64,000 nt of DNA, from positions 186,001 through 250,000 of the forward strand of contig JACJYH010000002.1 of assembly GCA_020636195.1 (NCBI GenBank), read 5' to 3'. A program made the position numbers and the translations under genes. Positions 36,932-44,231 of the stretch are shown one piece after another (within the stretch, counting starts at the first letter, position 1; each line of letters opens with the position of its first letter). The notes beneath the pieces were generated by a model that worked only from the letters and a program-made list of their open reading frames with translations, searched no databases and was not told the origin of the DNA. Origin of the DNA: Lewinellaceae bacterium. GTDB taxonomy: Bacteria > Bacteroidota > Bacteroidia > Chitinophagales > Saprospiraceae.

Positions 36932-37407
36932 CTCAGTCCTTCCGGATCTTTGAGGCCTATGGCAGCAGCAATGATACTGGCAATTTCTTCAGCATGTTCA
37001 GGTTCTTCGTTCAAGATGGCATTGTAAATGTTCTTATTCCATACTTCAATTTGATTGTTGTATGCAAACAAAATCACATCTTGTTCTATACCCGCATACT
37101 CCAATAGATTATTGGGAATGTTGATGCGTTCAGAAGCATCTACTGCCAATTCAGTGGCACCTCTATAAAAGTACCTGATTGCTTGCCTTTGTTTTGTACT
37201 GTAAATGTTGAGTTGGTTTATCTCTACGGATTTCATTTCCCAAACGTCATTGGGATACAACATTAAGTGCTTTTCAAATCCCCTATTGATTGTAAACTTG
37301 AGATTTTCGTTGCCTCCAAGCTTCGCGACAATTGCATGTGGCAATTTCAATCGACCTTTGGCATCAAGTCTACACTCAAATTCTCCTGTGAATTTATAAT
37401 TAATCAC
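36928..37407 (-). CDS. mraZ: Transcriptional regulator MraZ
   Basis: MraZ is a DNA-binding protein of the AbrB-like superfamily that in E. coli represses its own cluster. The 159-residue protein starts with GEFECRLDAKGRLKLPHAIV and a second half-repeat ELAVDASERINIPNNLLEYAGI, the two MraZ domains. No ATG is available, and the GTG at 37407 gives the right N-terminus. It heads the division cluster. A putative operator of two TGGGA repeats lies about 40 nt upstream. Confidence 0.93.
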   Translation of the reverse strand: MINYKFTGEFECRLDAKGRLKLPHAIVAKLGGNENLKFTINRGFEKHLMLYPNDVWEMKSVEINQLNIYSTKQRQAIRYFYRGATELAVDASERINIPNNLLEYAGIEQDVILFAYNNQIEVWNKNIYNAILNEEPEHAEEIASIIAAAIGLKDPEGLR

Positions 37408-37428
37408 ACTTTATGTTGGTTTCAGAAG

Positions 37429-37436
37429 CAAATGTA
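37429..37436 (-). promoter_or_regulatory. Promoter -7 box for mraZ
   Basis: On the minus strand TACATTTG matches TAnnTTTG and ends 21 nt before the mraZ GTG. It probably drives the whole division cluster. Confidence 0.55.
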
Positions 37437-37445
37437 TAATTTAAT

Positions 37446-37460
37446 TCCCACTGGCTCCCA
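37446..37460 (-). promoter_or_regulatory. Putative MraZ operator (two TGGGA repeats)
   Basis: The minus strand reads TGGGA, five bases, TGGGA. Direct repeats of TGGGN with 5-nt spacers are the published E. coli MraZ binding pattern. The pair sits 9-24 nt upstream of the -7 box, where a bound protein would block the -33 contacts. Only two repeats are visible, against three in E. coli. Confidence 0.6.
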
Positions 37461-38135
37461 CAATTTTCTACTCTTTTTTTTAAAAATATATAATAAATTT
37501 TATTAATTTGTTTTTTATGTAATCAAAAAGGTTAAAAACAATACTCAAAATGATGATATTTGTATGATTTCATAAAATATTACCATTTTTTATCATTTAA
37601 ATATTAAAAAAATTAATATATACCTGATATTTATATAAATACAAATGTATGAATAAATGTAATACAAAAATTAATATATTTTGATAAATATAATATATTA
37701 GTATTATAAAGAGTATATCTATATAAAACATATTATAAAAAAAATTTATTTTAATAGTTTTTTTCCAAAAAATCTATGAATTTTTATAATGCGTCTGCCT
37801 CAATCAACCCTGATGTATTCAACTTCTTATGGGTCCAAAATTTGCGTAACTTGAATTTTTGTATTTTAGTAGTTTTGCCTCCTTTGCAAACGAAAGTTTA
37901 GTTCCCCCCCAAAAAGTAAAAATTTCTTATCATCCATGGTTCCCGGTCTTTGCCGATGGCATCGCTTAGACAAAGTGGATTCAACAGAAATTAATCGATC
38001 ACTGGTCATCGCTCGTATCCAGTCCAATGTCGATCCATTTATTTTTGACCCATCAATGCCTAAGAGATGCTTTTGATCTGCAAATCCTGAAATCCCTTTG
38101 ATGAATTAATCAGTTAATAACCACTTAAACACTTC
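37461..38135. other. AT-rich gene-free stretch with unidentified remnants
   Basis: From 37461 to about 37760 the sequence is almost all A/T with no frame of interest. From about 37780 to 38100 base composition rises and the minus strand has a frame of about 60 codons without stops (GIDGSKINGSTLDWIRAM, then SDRLISVESTLSKRCHRQ). It has no recognisable start and breaks upstream at a TAA. It includes a C7 tract at about 37904. I read this as decayed mobile or accessory DNA but cannot name the family. Confidence 0.35.
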
Positions 38136-38249
38136 CTAAGGACTTTTTTCAAGAATCTTTTCTTTCTCTTCTGGTGACTTACCTTTCATGTCCTAAGATT
38201 ACAATTTATTTTAATAATCTTAGTCCAGTCAATTAGGGGGTCGTGTCAG
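38136..38249 (-). mobile_element. Left IS3-like element remnant: terminal repeat and start of OrfA
   Basis: Positions 38185-38249 are an inverted copy (64 of 65 bases) of 42049-42113 and begin with TG at the outer tip (TGACACGACCCCC), like IS3-family ends. A transposase-like frame starts at ATG 38189 on the minus strand, MKGKSPEEKEKILEKSP, and hits TAG at 38136. Only the first 17 codons survive. Confidence 0.6.
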
Positions 38250-38250
38250 T

Positions 38251-38626
38251 GAGTTCGACGAAATTTAAAGAATTAAAGAGCTATAAAGAGGGAAATGGAC
38301 TCCAAGATGTGGAAGATAACGTATTGACAGGCCTATATGCTTTTCCACCAAAAAATAGAGTTTCATTAAGAAGCTAATTTATTGATGGTTATATAAAAGA
38401 TATCAAATCTCTAAATGAATTAGAATATATTTTTGAATCAAGGAAGCTAGGAAGTGGTGACATCACACTTCTTAGAACTAAATTTAAAGATATGATAGAT
38501 ATATATAGAAACTCTATTTGGGCAAATATAACGCCGCAATTAAAAGCTGAATTAATGATTGATGATGCTGACGATATATTAAGTGTCTCCCAAACGATTG
38601 TTTATCAAATAGTTAAAACCTATTAA
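38251..38626 (+). pseudogene. 5'-truncated, nonsense-interrupted gene of unknown family
   Basis: Directly inside the IS end, a plus-strand frame reads STKFKELKSYKEGNGLQDVE and continues to a TAA at 38375-38377. It stays in frame for 82 more residues (FIDGYIKDIKSLNELEYIF through IVYQIVKTY) to TAA at 38624. The coherent composition across the nonsense codon suggests one former gene whose 5' end was removed by the IS3-like element. No family recognised. Confidence 0.45.
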
Positions 38627-38673
38627 TATTTATTTATATCTTATAAGTACATTTCATGGTGTATAGAAATATT

Positions 38674-38860
38674 CTATATATCATGAAGAAATCTTATCCA
38701 TAAACAAGGAATGTCTCGCCACTGACTACCCGTTTATTAGTAATCATATTATTGAATTAACAATTTCCTTTAATTCTATCTTCCTTTTCCTTAGCACAGG
38801 TAAATATTTTGCTGTAAATATCCAATGGTAATCGCTTAGTTTTGTAAATTGAGTTTGCAT
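38674..38860 (-). pseudogene. Decayed IS5-type transposase N-terminus
   Basis: The minus strand from ATG 38860 reads MQTQFTKLSDYHWIFTAKYL then PVLRKRKIELKEIVNSII, followed by TGA. After one frameshift it continues with QWRDIPCLW. This order (start, RKRK, NAIL-like, QWRDIP) is the conserved N-terminus of IS5/IS1182-group transposases with the DUF4096 domain. Stops, a frameshift and the missing catalytic part show it is dead. Confidence 0.6.
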
Positions 38861-39023
38861 AATCTTTCTTATTTTGATAATATCAAAGATATATATTGAT
38901 TACCAGTTTAATACATATATGAAAGTATTAATATACTATAATTGATGCATATAACCACACACTCTTTTATAAAAAAAATATGCTAATCCAGATTATTCCT
39001 ATGTTCAAAATAAAATAATGATG

Positions 39024-39031
39024 TAATTTTG
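39024..39031 (+). promoter_or_regulatory. Promoter -7 box upstream of the disrupted cargo gene
   Basis: TAATTTTG matches TAnnTTTG and lies about 70 nt upstream of the ATG at 39103 that begins the interrupted signal peptide. It probably drove the intact gene; transcripts now run into the antisense-oriented IS. Confidence 0.45.
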
Positions 39032-39102
39032 CAAAAGTAGAAAATCACAGGTAAAGTTAGAAAAATAAATTTATTAATATATACAACCACATAATTTGCA
39101 AT

Positions 39103-39131
39103 ATGAAAACTCAAATTTTAATATTTCTCTT
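39103..39131 (+). pseudogene. First ten codons of the disrupted T9SS cargo gene
   Basis: ATG at 39103 begins MKTQILIFLF, the start of a signal peptide, and runs straight into the IS4-family element at 39132. Removing the IS plus one 9-bp target copy joins this in frame to 40490 onward (LVILNSILVNGQ, completing the signal peptide). The original gene would encode about 513 residues. Confidence 0.8.
39123..39131. repeat. Target-site duplication, left copy
   Basis: ATTTCTCTT directly precedes the IS left end and recurs at 40481-40489 directly after the right end. Nine bases is within the range for IS4-family insertions. Confidence 0.85.
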
Positions 39132-40480
39132 CACATCTGTCCAAAACGTTTTTGACCATAGCAAATATGGCCCAAAATACTGATATTTTAAGCTTATGGA
39201 TTGATGTTTTTGAAAACAAGCCTTCCTTATTAAAAATTAAAAGACATTTGGCCATATTTATCAGGTGGTTTTTCTGGTTTTAAGATAGGATAATTAGCCC
39301 ACTGCCATAGATCTACTTTTACAAATAGATTTAACCTTAACAAAGATACTAAATTTGATAAATGCCAATCATAAATTGCCTTTGCTTTGATGTAACTTAA
39401 GAGCAATATTGCTATCAATGAGCACCACATCTGAATCTGTACTGCATTTTCGGTTGTTCCGATGAATGATTTGATATGAAATAGTTGTTTTAAATGTTTA
39501 AAGAAGATTTCAATAGCCCATCGCGACTTATATAGTTGTGAGATAGTGTCTGCTGTCCAAGACATATTATTTGTGAGTAATAATAGTTCTTGGTCATTTT
39601 CCTCGTCATAGACCTTGACGATACGTAAGTTTTTAGGGTACTTGACATCGGTAAAAATCCCTGTTAGCCTGATATCTTCGTCTGTCAGGATGTGCTCATG
39701 CTTCTCATTTGTCACAAAAGTCTCTATTATTTCATATTTGACGTTCTTTTTGAGCCTAGTGACAAAGAATACGCCGCTGCTGTCCAAATTATTAAGCCAT
39801 ATAAAGTCTACATATGCTCGATCCATAACTACTACCGATCCACAAGGAAAGTCTATCGTTTTAGCAGCTTTAACATCATGCTTCTTAGCTTCAGTTAGTA
39901 CCGCATAACAAGGAAGACCTGTGTCGTAATCAAGAACTGTATGAAGTTTTACCGCTCCTTTGGTTGTTCTAAACTTAGCCCAATCAAAAAGGGATAAACT
40001 GAGCGGTATGATCGTAGAGTCCAACAAATATATCTTCCGCTTAAGACTTCGGGCATACTTCCTTGATTTTTCTAACGATGGCTCCAATGATTCTAGAAGT
40101 TCAAAATAGATGTCCCTAAATACTTCATAACTACGGTGCTTGTTGATATAGCTCATTGATGATTTTGATGGAGCTTTAGTAATACCTAAATGGCTCAAGT
40201 TGCCCGTAGCGCTCATTAAACCATTAGCTATATCTCTAATTGATGTTGACGCTGATAATTGCATAAATATCATAGATACCATATGTGTCCATGTATTGAT
40301 ACCTTTACTATGTTTGTCACTTTGATGCTTCTTAATTAACTTGTTACAAATATTTCTATCTACAAGTGCTAATATCTGGCTGAATACGCTTATTTTTATC
40401 CCTGACATGGTGTGGTTGGTTTGCACCCTAAATATAGGGACAATCCATCATGTCATTTTATTTTATTTTGGACAGATGTG
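39132..40480 (-). mobile_element. Complete IS4-family insertion sequence, 1349 bp
   Basis: The element is bounded by perfect 15-bp terminal inverted repeats (CACATCTGTCCAAAA at 39132-39146; its complement at 40466-40480) and flanked by an exact 9-bp duplication. It carries one intact transposase on the minus strand. Intact ends, duplication and reading frame point to a recent insertion. Confidence 0.92.
39230..40408 (-). CDS. IS4-family DDE transposase
   Basis: The 392-residue transposase starts at ATG 40408; a GTG six codons upstream is less likely. Its N-terminus (SVFSQILALVDRNI..KGINTWTHMVSMIFMQLS) resembles DUF4372. The catalytic residues fit the IS4 pattern: Asp130 in YLLDST, Asp196 in VVMDRAY, and Glu300 inside the diagnostic Y293-R296-E300-K307 signature with exact Y-2-R-3-E-6-K spacing. 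It appears functional. The gene is antisense to the cargo gene it interrupts. Confidence 0.92.
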   Translation of the reverse strand: MSGIKISVFSQILALVDRNICNKLIKKHQSDKHSKGINTWTHMVSMIFMQLSASTSIRDIANGLMSATGNLSHLGITKAPSKSSMSYINKHRSYEVFRDIYFELLESLEPSLEKSRKYARSLKRKIYLLDSTIIPLSLSLFDWAKFRTTKGAVKLHTVLDYDTGLPCYAVLTEAKKHDVKAAKTIDFPCGSVVVMDRAYVDFIWLNNLDSSGVFFVTRLKKNVKYEIIETFVTNEKHEHILTDEDIRLTGIFTDVKYPKNLRIVKVYDEENDQELLLLTNNMSWTADTISQLYKSRWAIEIFFKHLKQLFHIKSFIGTTENAVQIQMWCSLIAILLLSYIKAKAIYDWHLSNLVSLLRLNLFVKVDLWQWANYPILKPEKPPDKYGQMSFNF

Positions 40481-40489
40481 ATTTCTCTT
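40481..40489. repeat. Target-site duplication, right copy
   Basis: ATTTCTCTT matches the left copy at 39123-39131 exactly and directly abuts the right inverted repeat. Confidence 0.85.
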
Positions 40490-42002
40490 TTTAGTTATTT
40501 TAAATTCCATTTTAGTTAACGGTCAAGTATCTACTCAACTTGCAACAATTACAGTAGGTACTCCGGTAAATTCAGGTGGGCTTGGTATTTCGTTTGATGG
40601 GAAAGTGATGTCAAATGGCATTCTTTTTTTTAGCGGTTCTCCAAATGGTCTGAGAAAAGCTGTTTGGAAATCAAATGGAACAATTGCTGGTACTTCAAAA
40701 GTAGTGGAAGAACCCAATCAATTCGGAGGCGATTGGCATCAAGTAATTTATACTGATGCAGGTGTTTTAATTTATGATAAAAATACATGGAAAATTCTAA
40801 AACAGGATCAAACAGTATTGAGCGTCGTTCAAGGTATGCCAAATCTATGGTTAAATGCCATAAGTGTAAATCAAGATGAGAGTTATTACATGACTTTTAT
40901 TTCAGGCAGTGATAAAATACTTTATTATGCTGACAGGAATTTGGATAATATAAAAAATCTTGGATCTTTCGATCCAAAAGGGAGTTCGGTAGTTTTGAAT
41001 TCTGGAAACTATGGAGCAGTGACATACAATTACAATGTTTTCGAAAATGATACCCCATACATTTATCTCAAAGACCGAAATGCATCATTATTATTATTAG
41101 ATTTCGTTAAAGAATATTTTCCAACTGCTTCGAGCGTAACGTCTGGGTTTATGTTTAATGAATTTTTATTTGTAGATTTTGCGGTACCAGGCAATTTGAA
41201 TAATTATAAAATAATAAATTTACAAAAAAATGAAACAGGTGAAAGTCCATACATTAGGAAAGTGCTTGCATTTCAGGATTACAATGATCATATTATTATA
41301 GTGACTGATCGATATGTGTATAAGGTAAACAAAGCAAACTTCTCATCAACCACAATTTTCAATAATGTATTTTCTTTTACACCTATTTTGTTTTTAGGTA
41401 ATAAACTTTATATCATCGGTTTTGATGGAAATGATGAAAACATTATTGAAATTAATTTAGATGAAAATTTATATTTAATTTTACCAAATAGTAAAACAGG
41501 ATCTTCCTTCTACTTGTCAAAATTCCTCCAATTTAAAAATGAGTTCTATTACATTAGTGAAAGTACCCATCAACTTTTAAATAAATATGATTTTGTAAAT
41601 TCAAGTACGACAATAGTAGATACACTTTCTTTGAATACAGGGGCAACTGTTGAACATAATTTATTTGAAGTTAACAATCGATTGGTTTTTAGTAAACGAT
41701 TAGGATACATACAACATGAACCTTTTGTACTTGGTAGTGGAACATCGTCCACGCTAGTCGCACCTTTAAAAAAACTTTTGGTTTATCCTACGCTCGCTCA
41801 AGATCAGATATTTATAGAAGTGCCAGAAGGAGAATCTTTCTTAAATAGCAAATGCTATATTTCTGATAATGCAGGTAAAATTTATTATATAAATATAACA
41901 CCAGAAAACAGTTTTGATATAAGCGTTTTGCCTAAAGGCAATTATCAAGCTTTATTAAGTTCTGAAAAATCAAATTATGTTTTGAAATTTATCAAAATTT
42001 AA
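40490..42002 (+). pseudogene. Type IX-secreted surface protein, separated from its signal start by an IS
   Basis: The frame is open from the IS junction through 42002. It completes a signal peptide (LVILNSILVNGQ), then about 400 residues with beta-propeller-like repeats (GILFFSGSPNGLRKAVWKSNGT, NKLYIIGFDGNDENIIEI). It ends in a type A T9SS C-terminal sorting domain (VYPTLAQDQIFIEVPEGES to LPKGNYQALL and VLKFIKI). Without its own start it can only be expressed from an internal codon such as GTG 40605, which would lack a signal peptide and not be exported. Apart from the IS, the frame has no lesion. Confidence 0.8.
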
Positions 42003-42048
42003 TTATTATTAAAACGACCTCCTAAATGACTTTAACAAGACCCTGAAA

Positions 42049-42113
42049 CTGACACGACCCCCTAATTGACTGGACTAAGATTATTAAAATAAATTGTAAT
42101 TTTAGGACATGAA
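42049..42113 (+). repeat. Right copy of the 65-bp IS3-like terminal inverted repeat
   Basis: This stretch is the inverse of 38185-38249 with a single mismatch. The preceding bases 42013-42044 look like a more diverged copy of the same end (CGACCTCCTAAATGAC against CGACCCCCTAATTGAC), suggesting nested or repeated insertions here. Confidence 0.75.
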
Positions 42114-42258
42114 GCGTGAGCCTCCGGAAGAGAAAGAAATGATTCTCAAAGAGATTGAGAAATTGGGCATAGTGGAGGAATGTAGAAAATATTGTATTTC
42201 TGCAACCACGTAATATGATTGGAATCTAAGGTATAAGACTAATGGCTTGACTATTGAC
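42109..42258 (+). pseudogene. IS3-like OrfA transposase remnant
   Basis: ATG 42109 reads MKREPPEEKEMILKEIEKLG then IVEECRKYCISATT. A TAA at 42211 stands where relatives have Tyr in a TYYDW motif, and the frame continues YDWNLRYKTNGL before merging into unrelated sequence. The helix-turn-helix pattern is that of IS3-family OrfA proteins. OrfB is absent. Confidence 0.6.
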
Positions 42259-42263
42259 CGATA

Positions 42264-42776
42264 TTATTCTTTTTCTTCTAAAATTTTTGCCTTTTCTTTA
42301 GCGTATTCTTCCTGAGTGATCAATTTTTCATCAAAAAGTTGTTTTAATTCCCGAAGTCTATCAGCTTTTGACTTATACATAATTTCCTGTGATGGCGAAC
42401 TCTCCACAGGTTGTACGGTGCCGGAACTTGGAACTAATTCATAAATATGGTTTGGCTTGTATTTCATGGTCCAAAGAAAGGGTACCAATAAAAAGCAACC
42501 ACAGACAACTGCACCTACATCAACTTCTTCATCTCGTGAAAATGAAGTATTTAATGGCTCGTAACCAGCTTTTTCTAATACAATATAATTTGTGCTACCA
42601 ATCATTTTTGTATCACGGTGTGTGTATGGAGTTGTACCAACTGATTCTCCATTAAGATAAAGTTTCGCACCACTAGGGATTGATCGAATGGTTGTGGTAC
42701 CTACACAACTTGAAACGAAAATGGAACCTGCTAAAAAAAGTGATATCGTTTTTCTCCCTAAAGTCTGATTTTTCAT
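42264..42776 (-). CDS. PEGA-domain lipoprotein with C-terminal SHOCT motif
   Basis: The 170-residue protein has a lipoprotein signal ending VSSC (Cys24) and a PEGA domain (TTIRSIPSGAKLYLNGESVGTTPYTH, about 28-53) of the kind found in surface proteins. A hydrophobic stretch follows at about 88-104 (VVCGCFLLVPFLW). The tail RLRELKQLFDEKLITQEEYAKEKAKIL matches the short SHOCT oligomerisation motif. Function unknown. The 3' end adjoins the IS3-like remnant but the gene looks complete. Confidence 0.75.
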   Translation of the reverse strand: MKNQTLGRKTISLFLAGSIFVSSCVGTTTIRSIPSGAKLYLNGESVGTTPYTHRDTKMIGSTNYIVLEKAGYEPLNTSFSRDEEVDVGAVVCGCFLLVPFLWTMKYKPNHIYELVPSSGTVQPVESSPSQEIMYKSKADRLRELKQLFDEKLITQEEYAKEKAKILEEKE

Positions 42777-43021
42777 GAAATGTACAATTGTTTAATAAAT
42801 GAAAATATTTTGGAACAAATCTACATCACAATGGTGGCATTATAAAATATTCAACTGATTATATTTCAAAATATTATTATTTCTTTCAAACACACAAACT
42901 CTTCTAGCTGCAAACTCTGTTTTAGAAGTATTTGAAAAATTATTTTTTCCTTTGATGGTTGACTTCTTTTTAATATTGCTAATATAAACAGAATTGTCTT
43001 CAAGGATTGTTAGAAATGTTC

Positions 43022-43669
43022 TTATTCCAGCAAATGATTCTCCAAAGCTATTCTCACCAAACCTACGCTATTGCGTGCATTGAGTTTACTCAGTAGGCTG
43101 CTGCGATGTGACTCCACAGTTTTGAGGCTGATGTATAAAGTATCTGCTATTTCTTGAGTTGTGAATTCTTGAGCTATGAGTTTAAGTACCTCTTTTTCCC
43201 TACGGGACAGTTTAGGAAAAAATTGTGAAGACTTGCTAGAAGCTTTTCTTCGGTTCATGAGGCCTTTCATGATGGTTTCAGTCACTTCTTGTGAGAAGTA
43301 GGATTCTCCATTTGAGATGGTTTTTATGGCTTTGAGGAGTTCTTCACGTCCGGTATTTTTTAGAATGTATCCTTTTGCTCCATGGTTGAGAATTTCAGTG
43401 ACGATACTTTCTTCATTGAACATTGAAATAGCTAATACCTTCACAGTTGGAAAATCCGCACCGATGGCTTTGGATACTTCTATTCCACTCATTCCCGGAA
43501 GATTGACATCTAGTAATACGATATCCACAGGTGTTTTTTGGAGAAATGGTATGACTTCTGTACCTTCATAACATCGTCCTGCTACTTGAATATCTTTTTC
43601 AGGACTTAATATAGACTCGATTCCATCTACAAACATAGTGTGGTCATCCGCTATCAAAACTTGAATCAT
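43022..43669 (-). CDS. NarL/FixJ-family response regulator
   Basis: The 215-residue protein has an N-terminal receiver domain with acidic pocket D8/D9, phosphoacceptor Asp54 in VLLDVNLPG and Lys near 104. A C-terminal LuxR-type helix-turn-helix follows (LSRREKEVLKLIAQEFTTQEIADTLYISLKTVESHRSSLLSKL, about 154-196). It is an orphan with no sensor kinase nearby. Target genes are unknown. Both flanks are long non-coding stretches. Confidence 0.92.
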   Translation of the reverse strand: MIQVLIADDHTMFVDGIESILSPEKDIQVAGRCYEGTEVIPFLQKTPVDIVLLDVNLPGMSGIEVSKAIGADFPTVKVLAISMFNEESIVTEILNHGAKGYILKNTGREELLKAIKTISNGESYFSQEVTETIMKGLMNRRKASSKSSQFFPKLSRREKEVLKLIAQEFTTQEIADTLYISLKTVESHRSSLLSKLNARNSVGLVRIALENHLLE

Positions 43670-44109
43670 AATGCTGGATTTTGACTACAAAGTTAGGGTA
43701 ATATAGCCAGTAAATACTCGGGAATACCACTAATTTTAAAATTGGGTGTTTACAGTGATGTTTACTCCCGTGATAGGTCGCACCTTTGTAATATCAAAAA
43801 TGATTCATATATATAAAGATATATAATCGGGAGATTGGGGATTATGGACTTCGGTGCATTTACAATTTTGAGTTTTTGGTGATAATTAAATGAGTGGCTA
43901 GCCTGACGTCCATAATCCCATTTCCTAGTTCAAAAGACTTATTGTGCGTTAAAGAATGTACTTTTATTTTTAGGTTTTACGGAATGAGCAATAGGTGAGT
44001 TGGGTGAACATATCAAAGTAGCCCAACTCTCTTGTTCTTAATGTTTTAAACCCCACATTCTTCGCAATCAAAGATTAATAAATACTCATTGGGATTTGAC
44101 TGTTGCATT

Positions 44110-44152
44110 AAAAGAAAAGTTTTCAAAAAGTTGAAATCTTTTCTTTTTTTTT
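44110..44152 (+). terminator. Terminator upstream of the double ABC ATPase gene
   Basis: AAAAGAAAAG (44110-44119) pairs perfectly with CTTTTCTTTT (44138-44147), followed by further T residues. There is no plus-strand gene upstream, so it presumably ends a non-coding transcript. Confidence 0.6.
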
Positions 44153-44216
44153 GCCCAATCCTTATTGTACTAACATCCTTTTTTCACACTTCATATCAAT
44201 ATCATGATATTTTGAC

Positions 44217-44224
44217 TATCTTTG
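44217..44224 (+). promoter_or_regulatory. Promoter -7 box for the double ABC ATPase
   Basis: TATCTTTG matches TAnnTTTG and ends only 7 nt before the ATG at 44232. Transcription would start within a few bases of the start codon, giving a nearly leaderless message. Confidence 0.45.
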
Positions 44225-44231
44225 ATTTGGT

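Larger units (their letters stand above)
43670..44231. other. Structured gene-free interval (possible non-coding RNA)
   Basis: No coding frame is convincing here. A perfect 12-bp inverted repeat (GGGATTATGGAC at 43838-43849; its complement at 43908-43919) is followed by an 8-bp one (GAGTTGGG at 43997-44004; CCCAACTC at 44022-44029). The plus strand then ends in a terminator at 44110-44152. A weak promoter-like CACCTTTG lies at about 43788. Together these suit a plus-strand transcript of roughly 350 nt. I recognise none of the standard housekeeping RNAs in it. Confidence 0.4.

Noticed and set aside
38185..42113. Functional composite transposon
   Set aside because: Neither IS3-like end is attached to an intact transposase; both OrfA frames are stopped and no OrfB is present.
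43022..43669. PorX, the T9SS response regulator
   Set aside because: The output domain is a LuxR-type helix-turn-helix, whereas PorX carries an alkaline-phosphatase-like effector domain.
43838..43919. Ends of an insertion sequence (12-bp inverted repeat)
   Set aside because: Only 82 bp are enclosed, no target duplication flanks it and no transposase trace is nearby.
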